Assembly: GCA_025529335.1 (NCBI GenBank)
Contig: JAMYHX010000429.1
Span: 1 to 37,666 of the forward strand
Reading direction: 5' to 3'
Length of the DNA: 37,666 nucleotides
From: Rhizopus sp. PT2906
Taxonomy: Eukaryota > Mucoromycota > Mucoromycetes > Mucorales > Rhizopodaceae
In this document: positions 21,170 through 31,868 of the stretch, piece by piece
How positions within the stretch are numbered: position 1 is the stretch's first letter
How the letters are laid out: each line of letters starts with the position of its first letter
Translations under genes and position numbers: made by a program
The notes under the pieces: model-generated
The model's database searches: none
What the model saw: the letters and a program-made list of their open reading frames with translations, nothing else
What the model was told of the DNA's origin: nothing

Positions 21170-24100
21170 ATGGAAAGACTAGTGTTGTCTAATGACGACT
21201 TGTCCAGTACTAATTCAACTTCAGGGTTTCCCTGTATTGGAATATTCAAGTTTTTATGTGAAGAAGACGAAGAACCACTCCCTGGATCACCAGCACAAAC
21301 AGCGAAATCACCTACTGGTTTTACAACACAGTTAATATTATGTACTTCAGTTGGCTTTGTTTGCTTTTTATTATTTTGCTTCTTGAGAGTCAGGTAAAGT
21401 CATGGGTCATTGTCAAGATTACTTTACTTATATTTTATAAAGGTGGAGCAACATATACTCGCCAAGACTTCGAATGAAAAAGTATGTAAAACAATCAAAA
21501 GAAAGTCTTTACTGACCACACTTTTTAATAGACATGCACCTGAACAGTTACCCACCAGTTTCTTTGGATGGATTATACCCCTTTTGAAAACACCTGATTC
21601 TGTTATTATGGAGAAAGTTGGCTTAGATGCTGTTGTGGTAAAGAAATATATTGAAAAAAAAAGCTGAAACACTTGCAAACTCCTTTTTTTGTAGATGTTA
21701 CAATTCTTGTTGATGAGTGTCAAATTATTTTCATTTTGTGGATTTTTCGGAACAGTCGTGTTATACCCTATCAGTAAAATGGGCGGTGATTTTGCCAATG
21801 GTACAAACCCAAACAATACCCATAGTCTACTTACGACAGCCATCACAACCTCACATTCGATATCTTATTTATGGGTTTATTTGTTCTTTACCTATCTCTT
21901 TGTATTCGCAACCTTTTATTTCACATTCTTAAACTATCGCGGTTATGTTCGTATCAGAAGGGAATTCCTCTTGAGAAAGGCAAAGACGTTATCCGCCAGA
22001 ACACTCTTGGTCACAGGTATTCCACCTCATCTACGGTCAGATCGAAAATTAGCAGAGTATTTTGAAAAATTGGGTATTGGCGTAGTCGAATCTGTTCATA
22101 CGATCCGACACGTAGGTCGGTTATTAGAATTCATAAAGGAAAGAACCCAGTACTTGAGACAACTAGAGACCTGGTACACAAAGTGGCTGGGAAACCCTTG
22201 CTTTGATCCAAATTATGATCCTGATGACATGCTGAATGAAGATGGACCGAGCAGTAGAGCGATCATTAGGAGAGACAGGCCGCTGATGAGTGAAGGCCTA
22301 TTTTGTGGTGCAAAGGTGGATGCGATTGACTATTATACAAACAAGTTTAATGAAGTAGATGAGTTGGTTGTCAAGGCACGCAAGGTCGGTAAATTCTTGC
22401 CTACAAGTGTTGGATTCATTACGTTTGAAGAAGCAATTAGTGCTGTAAGATAGAATATTCAACCAAAAGACAGTGACTTATACTTTGTAGTATGTTGCCT
22501 CCCAAGTCTTGATTGATTCTACGCCTTTTAGACTTCGTGTTCAACTTGCACCCGAGCCAAGAGATGTTCTTTGGGAAAATATAGCAATGCATCAAAGAGA
22601 ACGCTTGATACGTAAAGCATTGGTCTTGTTTATATTGCTATTCTTGGTCTTTTCATGGACTATTCCCTGTAATTATCTATCTGCTCTGACTTCGACTAAA
22701 TCTCTCAAGGCGTATTTCCCCTGGTTACTGAAATTGGCAGAAAAGAACAAGATTTTGAATCAGATTGTAGCTGGATTTATACCCACTTTAGGCGTCGTCA
22801 TCTTTTTCTCTATCCTGCCTCTTATCTTTAATAGTAAAAAATCAACGTATGCTATTTATTTAACACTGACGTTATTCTATTTAGGTCTAAGTGTCATTGA
22901 AGGATTTACAACGAGAAGTGAATCAGAAGAATCATGCTTTGCAAAGTAAACACAAATATAACACAAAGGGAGCAGCGGATGAAAACTCATTTATATCTCA
23001 TAGACAATTCTTCTTTTTATTCTTCAACGTATTGTTATTTATCACTGTTGCAAGCACATTATTCAAGTCTCAAAAAGATATTTTTGAAGATCCTACAAAG
23101 ATCGCCAACATCTTTGCTTCTAAATTACCTGAAGTAGCGCCATTCTATATCAATTATACTGTACTTCAAGGCATCATGCTGTAAGAACAAAAGAGGACGT
23201 AATACCAGCAGACCATACTAACCTGTTGAATAGATGTCCTATACAGCTATTACAAATTGGACCTATTCTTGTCCAACAATTTTACTGTTGGTTCCTGTGC
23301 AAGACTCCACGTGATTTTGCTGAAGTATATGCACCACGTATGTATAATTTTGGATGGGGATATCCTGTACCTGTTTTCATGTTTGTCGTCGTCTTGGTCT
23401 ATTCAACCATTTCGCCTCTCATTCTTGTATTTGGCGTTATTTATTTTGCCATGACGTACTTGGTATGCAAGTATCAGTTACTCTATGGTAAGTTTTTTAC
23501 TGTATTTAAAGCGAATGGCGTCATCTAATGTATCACTAGTCTATTTTCATTCATATGAAGTGGCGGGTAGAATGTGGCCTATGGTATTCTCACGTATCAT
23601 CATCGCCTTGATCATTTTCGAGTTGACATCAGCAGGCTTATTTACACTAAACAAGTCGTTCTACTTGGCTGCTTTATGTGTGCCATTGCTATTTTTGACA
23701 GTCATTTACAAGTACATGATGGACAAGGCCTATCAAAAGAGCACACAATTTTTACCTCTTCAATTACTCTCTGAGAAATTGGGTCCACTGACGACAGTTG
23801 CACCCATATTGAATCATGGCAGTCGTAGTAGCAGCAATTATAATGTTCATTTACCCAGCAGCAATCAGAGCGTGAATCAAGCCAATATTCATCCCTGTGA
23901 GGCATCTCAGCAAGAGAATCTTCATGAGCCGCAGGAACAGGAGCAGCAGCATGAGCAAGTACATCATGCGGACGATAATGCGGATAAGATAAGCAAGATC
24001 AGAAAGAGACGTACCGTGTTGGATGAGGATGATTATGTTGCAGAGCCAAGAAAGAATACGGACTTTAGAGAACCACCGATGACGTTATTGAATGGCATAT

Positions 24101-24417
24101 TAAATACAGGTATGAAACAGTATGGTCATCCTGCACTACTCGGCGTGCTCCCTCAACCTTGGCTACCCATGAAAGCCAGTCCAGTTGTGTCCAATTCTGG
24201 CCATAGCCGTGAGATTCAACAGGATGAAGAAATGGGTATGAATAATAAACAAGATTCAAACGAAACCGCGCCACTGTTGGTAACATCACCTATTGAATAC
24301 GACGAAGGAGGACAGACGGATGAAGAAGAGGAAGAGGACAATGTAGGTACCTATTATCATCATCCGGAAAGACGTCTATCAAGAAACTTGAGCAAATCTT
24401 ATGGAGCCATTCCATAG
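21170..24417 (+). CDS. CSC1/OSCA/TMEM63-family mechanosensitive cation channel (~960 aa)
   Basis: Eight exons: 21170-21393, 21443-21481, 21532-21637, 21695-22444, 22491-22917, 22976-23180, 23234-23487 and 23540-24417. The order fits the family (formerly DUF221). It has a first TM (about residues 50-73), the linker motif SFFGWIIPLL and LDAVV, and TM2-3 with LWVYLFFTYLF. The cytosolic RRM-like domain begins RTLLVTGIPP and ends VGFITFEEAISA before LAPEPRDVLWENI. The seven-TM pore region follows (for example PCNYLSAL, VAPFYINYTVLQGIM and YEVAGRMWP). The C-terminal ~200 residues are hydrophilic, with Glu/Gln/His-rich and acidic stretches. Relatives are stress- or tension-gated Ca2+-permeable channels of the plasma or vacuolar membrane. 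The intron 22918-22975 is the least certain: GTGAAT donor and GCAG acceptor, chosen because it joins two clearly homologous segments in frame. Confidence 0.9.
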
Positions 24418-24669
24418 AATACAAGAACAAAAAAAAGGGAGGCGTACTTAGGGAGTTACGAAAACACATGTGTATATTAAGTAGAAGCCCTGTTGAAAAG
24501 GGGAGAAGGGGCAAAAAGAGAAAAGAATAAAGTTTTCATCTCCTTTTTTTTCTCAAACAAAACAGAGCAAACGATTCACCGTCTCTCTCTTTTCTTTTCT
24601 CTCTCTTTTTTATTTTTATTTTCGTTTTATATCAATTTCTCCTTTTTTTATATAACTTAAACCCCTTTC
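24418..24669. promoter_or_regulatory. Intergenic region and CT-rich leader of SH3/RA gene
   Basis: A 252-bp gap. AATAAA near 24527-24532 may end the channel transcript. It is followed by CT-rich tracts (24583-24625) and a TTTTATATAA element near 24646 just before the ATG at 24670. Confidence 0.45.
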
Positions 24670-27600
24670 ATGTCAATTATACATTATTCGGAGCGTCTAG
24701 AAGAAATACACGAAGAGCAATGCACTTCAGAAGAAGAAGATACAGATGACGATGAGATGACAGATGCTTCTTCTTCCATCTCTTCTTCACTCAGTATTCC
24801 TGATGAGAATATCAATTTTGATCTCGTTTACGCACTTCATACCTTTGTTGCGACAGTCGAGGGTCAAGCCTCTGTCGTGAAGGGTGATGCATTGATTCTG
24901 ATGGAAGATACAAACATTTACTGGTGGTTAGTCGAAGTGCTCAAGACAAATGAAGTGGGTTATATACCAGCAGAGAACATTGAGGTAACTGTGATTACTT
25001 TAGGATCTCTTTTTTAAAAAATCATTTATTCTATTACTTGTAGACACCTTATGAGAGATTAGCAAGATTAAATAAACATCGAAACGTCGAGATCACATCC
25101 CCTTCGATGCAGGATACCGCATCACAAACTACAGTGCATCCTTTGACAACAAATGTACGCCGTGTCATTATAAGCGATAATTCAAAAGTGTATCATTACG
25201 AAGTTGAATCCGAAGACGAAGAAGACGAAGAGGACGAAGAGGAGATGGATCAAGAAGATCAAGCCGAAGATTACGCGCGAAGGCAAGAGCTATACCAAGA
25301 AAGTGAGTACTGTGAGATGAAAATGGACGACGATGAGGATGATCTGATAGAACCAATCACACAAGAAAAGATTGAGATACCTCAAGAGACACCAGACGAT
25401 GGTCTTTTACAGGAACTCCGAGTGTTTGCAGGCAATATCGGTCATGGCCCACTCTTCCACACGTTTTTGATTTCATATCAAACAGCTGCTGAAGAACTGG
25501 TACAGCTCGCTATTAACAAATTTGGTATTCAGCTGCAAGAACAGGATCACTCTGCGACGATCGAGTACTATGTTGCTGTTCAGGGTTTGGATGGAGATGA
25601 GTATATCCTCTTGCCTCAGGATAAACCATTGTCGATCTTCAAAACACTCACCGATTCACTGACGACGCCCATGCCTTCAGTCTCACACATCCGACGCATC
25701 TCTCAACAATCTGTCAGTTCAGTTCAGTCCTCAGGCACGACTCAAAGAAGACCACGATCGAGTAGCTTTAGTAACTATGAGCAAACAAATTATGATGAAG
25801 ACTCAGTGATTCGATTTTATTTGCACAGGCGCATCAAAAGAGCCCATGAAAACTTAGTTTACATCAAAGTGTCACTTTATCCAGATACACGAAAGCAAAA
25901 GAAGCCGCATGAGATGGATCGAATGGATAAAGTGATTGCTGTCAATCAAGAATCGTCTGTTGGACAAGTCATTCAGCTGGCTCTCGAGAAGTTTCATGTG
26001 CCTGATGCAGAGGGCAAGAGTATCACCAAACAGCTGGGTAAATATAAACTATCTGTAAAAAGTCATCATGGGAAAGGTAAAGGAATAAAGTTATTATTTA
26101 AGGAGACTGCAAAAAAGTGTGATTGTGTGTGTGTGTTTCGTTGATACTTAAGGAGCATATTATTATATAGAAATCGAATTAGAATCCAATGAAATCGTGT
26201 GTAATATCCTTGAAAGCTTATCAAGCAATATGATCACAAGTGAACTACTCTTCATTCTACGGAAATCAGGCAAGAAACGCAAGTACCATTTTATACAGCA
26301 AGAGGCGAGAAGACCGAGCATCCTGGATATATTGATGGATTCAACCCTTAAAAGTGAAAGAACACGTTCTGAAGATAGGAGTATATTAAATACACAACAA
26401 CATCCATCCCATTCTACTACTTCTTCTACTTCTTTATTTAATTTCACTAGACGTGCTTCCGCTCCTTGTACAGACTCTGATTCTCTTATGGAGCCACATT
26501 CTACTCAAATGTCAAGATCAAATTCTAATACACCTTCCCTCACAATTCCACCGGGAGCGGAAAAGAGAAAAGAAAGCCTGAAGCAACAGTTGAAGCGACT
26601 GGTTGGTTGGGGGTCCAGTAACAACTCCAAAAAACAACAACAACAACAGCAACAACAACAGCAGCAACAACAGCAACAACAAATGACCATCATCACTTCT
26701 CAATCTGATATCTCCCCCATGTCGTCAGGTTCTTCATTTGTAACCAAGTCCAGGCAGGGTTCCCAGGATGCTACAGGCCGAATGGAGGCTGTAAGTCATC
26801 AATGCTCGCCTTTATCAAGAAGACCGAGTGAAGATCCTACACAGGCTCTCAACAAGCAAATGTCAATTGTGTCCTTGGCTGAGTCTCATGAACATACTGA
26901 TCAAGATCAAAGAGAAATGCCACAAGAGCCAGAAATAGGGGTTCAGGAGACGGAAAAGGAGCAAGAAGAAATTGAGCAACAAGAAATCCCTCAAGATCAA
27001 GTCTCTGATATACAACCACAGGAAATGAGTCCATTTAATGAGGATACGACAAATAGTAGTCCGATGGCCTCAAGTATATCCACCAGTAAGGTATCTCTGG
27101 TATCCGAGATATCCTCGATTCACCCTCAGCAGACAATTGTGACCACTGCCTCGTCCATCGAATCCTCTAATCAACAATACAATACAACAACTACTAATAC
27201 AAATAACTTTAATATAACAAAAGAAATCAATTGTGGTCAACAGCAACAAGATTTTGATGACCTCTATCTACTTGTTGCCCATGGAGTTGATTTCCTAAAG
27301 ACCAAAGAAAACACCAAATGGGAAGAGGAAGGTGGATATGAGTTTCATCCCTGGAACCGTCCTCAGAGTTCATTTGCTGTTCGTCAAAGGGACCAACGAT
27401 CCAATTCGCAGGATTCACAAGAGCCCATCGTTACAGAGGAAAAGCAACTTCTGTCACCACCTTTGACTCCTTTACCCCAGTATCCACCTCCACAGAATGA
27501 ACAAGAGGATGAACAAACACAGAGGGAATTGGCGATGGCTATGGCTAAACGTATCCTAAGTGGGAAAACAGAGGATACCAGTCCTACTCCTACAGCAACA

Positions 27601-27745
27601 ACATCAACAACAGCCACTGGTCAACCCACTGAATCATTGGATGATGAGGTAAGTAACGATGTGTGTGTGTGTGTGTGTTTGTGATATGGTTGACTTATTC
27701 GTTTAGGAGTTACAACGAATCGTGGCTGCTCATATCGTCTTTTAA
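24670..27745 (+). CDS. SH3 and Ras-association-like adaptor protein (~954 aa)
   Basis: Four exons: 24670-24984, 25044-26076, 26171-27648 and 27707-27745 (13 codons). An acidic, Ser-rich start is followed by an SH3 domain (about residues 52-105) with the ALHTFVA opening, YWWLVEV and GYIPAENIE, then TPYERLARLNKHRN. Two ubiquitin-fold/RA-like segments follow. The first starts ELRVFAGNIG and ends near KTLTDSL. The second starts VYIKVSLYPDT, contains SVGQVIQLALEKF, and is completed across intron 2 (IELESNEIVCNILESL). The remainder is low complexity: 16 consecutive Gln (26635-26682), Ser/Thr-rich and Glu/Gln-rich runs. The final exon adds ELQRIVAAHIVF. Fungal proteins of this build are cortical or signalling adaptors linking small GTPases to polarity. 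Here that role is inferred from the domains. Its stop codon overlaps that of the convergent VanZ-like gene. Confidence 0.85.
26635..26682 (+). repeat. CAA/CAG repeat encoding 16 Gln
   Basis: Sixteen mixed CAA (12) and CAG (4) codons encode a pure polyQ run after KK in the SH3/RA protein. The mixed codons should make it less slippage-prone than a pure CAG run. The opposite-strand Cys- or Leu-rich frames are shadows. Confidence 0.9.
27661..27678. repeat. (GT)n microsatellite in last intron of SH3/RA gene
   Basis: Nine GT units lie just after the GTAAGT donor (27649) of the last intron. A similar shorter GT run occurs in intron 2 near 26124-26136. Confidence 0.85.
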
Positions 27746-28212
27746 TGAATAAATGTATCAATCATGATTTCTTCTTCACCAGTCACTCGTTGATAATCTC
27801 CTTTACTCTCCTTTCTACAACAACAATAATCAACTAAACAAGATATGGATAATCCTAGGGTTCCGCCTGTTATATTTGCTAATATGTCTTTGATATCAAA
27901 ACTTCTATACTTTAATAATAACAATCATAATAAAGGTTAGCTTAATTCGTTCCTTTCATCTTGTATATTTCTTACTGGTAATAATCCTTGTATGAATTCA
28001 CTTCCAATGGCACATGCTAAAAAAGAAGTGGTACCAAGTATCAAGTTTCTCTTCAAGGACAAATTCCATATGAAATAAAGAAACATGGATAATATACAGA
28101 ATAAGCTAAAGTGAAGTAACTTGTCATTGATGTTTAATTCAATCGGTGCAAATCCCAAGACGCCCATCAACAACAAGTAAAAACAAAGGCCAATCAAGAC
28201 AAATGTTCGCAT
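27742..28212 (-). CDS. VanZ-like four-TM membrane protein (134 aa)
   Basis: Two exons on the minus strand: 28212-27976 and 27909-27742, joined across a 66-nt GTAAGA...AAAG intron in phase 0. The joined junction reads FIQGLLPYRSFDIKDILAN, matching the VanZ family (PF04892) core where Gln-Gly-x4-R-x-F/x-D-xx-D is typical. Hydrophobic segments lie at about residues 5-21, 33-49, 54-70 and 84-102, with a Cys-rich CCCRK just after the last. DKLLHFSLF gives the conserved DKxxHF motif of the family. Fungal members are small proteins of unknown role; bacterial VanZ affects teicoplanin resistance. It ends in a shared TTAA with the convergent SH3/RA gene. Confidence 0.8.
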
Positions 28213-28281
28213 TACAGTATTCGCACTTTAGGAAATTCAGATACAAAAGGAAATTAATTTGTTCTTTTACCTGTAAAATCT

Positions 28282-29520
28282 TTAAGCCAGCGCCCCATCG
28301 GAGTGGGACGAGGCAACCACATTGGAGGTAGCGAGTTGTCTTTTGAAGACGTTGAGTCGACCATGACCATTCCAGATAGAACGAGTAATGGTCAGCATAT
28401 TTTTGGCGGCCATAACATCACGATTCCAAAAAAATATTGCGTGTTGCACTTCAATACTTGATGGATTTTTTTGACATCACTTCTCCACGCTTCAGATTCT
28501 CTAGGTCTTGATTTAAGCAAGAATTGCAGGCCTATAGAGATATTGTTTAGAATGTATGATCTATGATCACTGTTATACTAACCTTAGAGGTTTTGCATTC
28601 ATTGATATCGAGAAGTAACAACTTTCCAAGTCCTTCTCTGCGCTTTAATTGTCTATAAGTCTTGTTAGAGACGCCATGTCGAAGACCTTTAAACTTAACA
28701 TGGTCTTTATTTCTCAGACCGTTACCAAAGATAACTAGAGGCATTTTTTTTTTTTTTTGCAGTCATCTTCTTCAAAACGAGGTTTTGTTCTTCCTTCTGT
28801 AAGATACGAATAATACTTAGATTATAATAAAAAGAAAAAGAGTATATGCCTTTCGAATTGTGGGATAGGAGGTGTGTGTTCCTCTTGGACAACCGCAGGC
28901 CATCAAATTTTGACAAAGATTGTCCGTAGTTCCTTAGCCCATTCTCTTTTACAAACAAGTTACCATTTGTTGTAGTGGAGGACAGATAAACAAGTGAATT
29001 TGTGAGTTAATCAACGTCCAAATTTTCATTATTCGTCCTTTTCTTTCGTCTGTTTCGATAGTCATTTAAAATGGCTTGATCTTAGCACGAGCAATTCTGG
29101 AAATGATCTACCAAAAGTTTTGCTCAAAAATGTCATTGGTCAACTTGTTTGGGTGTTTCAAAATGAAGTAGTTCACAAACAGCTGTGCTTCCAATATCAC
29201 TTTCTTGATAAAACCTGATATTGCCTTGATCTTCTCCAAGGAGTTGGCTTTTTTAGGGGTCTCTCTATAGAAGCTTGCAAAAGGAATGGAAACAGTATAT
29301 CTTTGATAATTTGCTGTCTGGCGTCTTCTCTTTACGTCCTTTTTTTTGCGTTTATTACATCAAAAGCATCTTTTCTCTTGGTACCTTTATGCAAATTAGC
29401 TTGTGAGACATTAAAAATACATCAAGTGTTTCTTTTTACCAGCCCTTTTTGAATTTTGGGCACGCAAGGCTTCTGTGCTATCATTGGATTGGACATTTTC
29501 TAAATTTGCGTGTCTTTTTT
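28282..29520 (-). pseudogene. Fanzor (eukaryotic TnpB-like) nuclease, decayed copy
   Basis: Read on the minus strand, segments follow Fanzor order. An N-terminal region around 29320-29110 includes RRRQTANYQRYTVSIPFASF, then FIKKVILEAQLFVNYFILKH and LTNDIFEQNFW. Mid pieces lie near 28960-28840. A block at 28765-28577 holds PLVIFGNGLRNKDHVKFKG, GVSNKTYRQLKRREGLG and LLLLDINECKTSKACNSC (the last part joined over an apparent intron 28575-28531). The zinc ribbon follows, with its second half damaged. The final block is WNRDVMAAKNMLTIT, IWNGHGRLNVFKRQL and a stop at 28284-28282. RuvC-III Asp (in WNRD) is kept, while stops and frameshifts elsewhere kill the copy. Family knowledge: Fanzors are RNA-guided DNA endonucleases spread with transposons. 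No flanking terminal repeats or guide-RNA region were identified by eye. Confidence 0.8.
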
Positions 29521-29807
29521 TTTTTTTTTTTAGAGAAATCTTCACTTCAGGGTAAATAGGTATGCGAGGCATAAAGGGAGTATAATAAGAGTAAAGAAAA
29601 AGAGATCAAGACAATGTTCTATTGGTATTCTTTGCTTTAACTTTGCAGTCACTGATATACAACGAATGAATTATTGTAGACTAAGGTTGATAACTTTAAA
29701 AAAGAAAAACCAAATAAAGGTACAACTATATATCATGTTGTAAGTTTTGTTCGAAATACGATAGATGTCCTGGACAAACCCAACAAGCATGGCTGTTATA
29801 TTGAATA

Positions 29808-29847
<40 letters not shown>

Positions 29848-30006
29848 TTATAACGTCTGTCTGAAGTACATGAAATTAATTTTTATTCGTCAGAAATCAT
29901 TTTTCTGAATTTGACGTGCAATGAAGCTGATAATTTAATAAATTCAATATCCGATGATGCTGTCCCTTTAAAAGATTATCTCTTACTCTTTTTCTTTCTC
30001 TTTATC
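29521..30006. other. Intergenic region with a 33-nt poly-T tract
   Basis: No coding frame is supported, except that an in-frame extension of the next gene is open from 29911 but implausible as coding because the signal peptide starts at 30007. Poly-T runs occur at about 29516-29531 and 29810-29842. The stretch just before the ATG is CT-rich (29985-30003). The AT-rich 3' side is the likely promoter of the DnaJ gene. Confidence 0.5.
29810..29842. repeat. Poly-T tract (33 nt)
   Basis: An uninterrupted run of T lies between the Fanzor remnant and the DnaJ gene. It could be a homopolymer slippage product, a nucleosome-excluding promoter element, or the A-tail footprint of a retrotransposed insertion on the minus strand. 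I saw no target-site duplication. Confidence 0.85.
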
Positions 30007-31827
30007 ATGAAATCACCCAAACGCTTACTATTTGCATTTATTATACCCTTCTTCTTAAGCAACCATGTAAGCGGTTCAGAAGAAAGAGGAGCAAAATATT
30101 ACCTTCAGGAAGGAAACCAGTATCTGTTGAGTGGAAAGTACAACGATGCTATCTTGAGCTATGATGCAGCTATTCGTAAGAAGAAGAATGGATATTTTAT
30201 ATAATCTATTAATCACACCCCTTATATAGAGTATGATCCTAATGACTACATATCTTATTATAAAAGAGCAACAGCTTATCTGTCACTTGGCAAAACGAAT
30301 CCAGCTATTGATGACTTTTCCAAGATATTGACTTTAAAGCCTGGATTCAAGCAAGCCTTGTTAGAGCGAGCCAAACTTTATCTTGCTGACGGTGAATACA
30401 AGTTGGCAAAACAAGACTTGGAAGGTGTTAGTCAAGACGATTCAACAAAGCTATTGGTAATGAACAAGCCAAAATAAAAAAGGCGGACAAAGCTAACTTT
30501 TAACAGCTATCATCTATATCAGAAGCAGAAAAGTCAAGTCAAATAGCACAAGAGTCATTTTCTCATCAGCAGTATGACCAATGTATTCAACATGCCACTC
30601 GTGTCATTCAGATCTCACCACAGCGTTCTCAATGGCGAACACTTCGTGCTCAATGTCACTTTGGTAAAGGAGAGATTGAAGAAGCAGTGAATGACTTGAC
30701 GTAGGTGAACAAAAAACAAGGAAGAAAAAGGATCCAGTAACATTATATATTATAGTCGAGTGAGTTACCTCAACCCTTCTGATCAGGAACTCATTCTGCA
30801 ACTAGCCAAACTCAACTTTTATTCCCTTTATGAACCTGACAGAGCTACAGCTCAAGTAAAGCAGTGTCTTCATTACGACCCTGAACATAAACCATGTAAA
30901 TCTCTATTTCGTCAAATCAAGCGGCTCCAAAAAGATCTTCAAAAGGTAGTAGACGCAAAGCAACAGCAACGATTTGCTACAGCCTTTAATACCCTTGTTG
31001 GTACCAGTACAAAGAAGGGACTTGTGTCTGAATTGGATGAACCCTTCAATGCATTAAAGACAGAGATGAAGATTGAGAATTTACCCAAGAGATTACATCT
31101 GACGTGTTATGAACTAGCTTGTCAGTTATCAGCAGAACAAAAGGATTCAGAACGGATAGACACATGGTGCTCAGCTGTATTAAAAATTAATCCTGATCAT
31201 CCAGATGCATTAACTCACTTGGGAGAATTGAAACTAAACAATAATGATTTTGAAGGTGCAGTTCATTATTTGGAAAAGGCATATGAAGCCAATGGGCAGC
31301 AAGATCATAGAATCAGACAGTTATTAAACAGGGCACAACAGTTACTACGACAAAGCAAGAAGAGAGATTATTATAAAATATTGGGTATATAAGCCATTGT
31401 GATGTTTTGAATGAAGCGATAACTTATACATTATTTTTTCTTGATTAGATGTATCCAGAGATGCTGATCCAAGGACAATAAAGAAAGCATATCGTAAAAA
31501 GGCATATGAATGGCATCCTGACAAATACAGTGGCAATCTTGACAAGGATCAAGTAGAAAGTAAGATGGCAGAGATCAATCAGGCTTATGAAGTGCTTAGT
31601 GATCCAGGTAACACTTAATCAATAAAAGGTGGTTGCATAAACTTATTTCCGAAATAGCCAAACGAGAACAATTTGATAATGGCTTTGATCCTTTTGATCC
31701 TGAGGCTGGTGCTCATCAACAGAATCCATTTAACTTCCATGGAGGAGATAATCCATTTGCTCATTTTGCTGGTGGCGGACATGGATTCCCATTTGGTTCC
31801 ACAGGAGGATTTACATTTCACTTTTAG
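30007..31827 (+). CDS. ER-lumenal TPR/DnaJ co-chaperone, DNAJC3/p58IPK type (515 aa)
   Basis: Six exons: 30007-30175, 30230-30456, 30507-30700, 30756-31384, 31449-31607 and 31658-31827. The start at 30007 gives a clean signal peptide (MKSPKRLLFAFIIPFFLSNH). TPR-like helices follow from EGNQYLLSGKYNDAILSY, through ATAYLSLGKTNPAIDDFSKI, HATRVIQISPQ and LGELKLNNNDFEGAVHYLEK. A J domain begins DYYKIL near residue 401 and carries HPD at 429-431. A short Gly/Phe/His-rich tail ends GGFTFHF. Length and domain order match animal DNAJC3 (about 504 aa), which passes unfolded clients to lumenal Hsp70 (BiP/Kar2). There is no KDEL-type ending, as in DNAJC3. The gene ends only 41 bp before the Kv channel start. 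Confidence 0.94.
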
Positions 31828-31868
31828 AATAAATTTTTCGTTTTCTTTTTCTTCATTATTCCCTTTTT

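Noticed and set aside
21424..21846. 140-aa minus-strand ORF over the CSC1-like gene
   Set aside because: It crosses two introns and parts of three exons of a well-supported gene; antisense shadow.
15652..24417. Catalases and the CSC1-like channel as a stress operon or gene cluster
   Set aside because: Each has its own leader and promoter-like sequence, and adjacency alone in a eukaryote is not evidence of joint function.
26505..26703. Minus-strand ORFs with runs of Cys or Leu
   Set aside because: They are antisense translations of the polyQ CAA/CAG tract.
29911..30006. Upstream in-frame start for the DnaJ gene
   Set aside because: The extension is not needed, lacks a good ATG context and would bury the signal peptide that starts cleanly at 30007.
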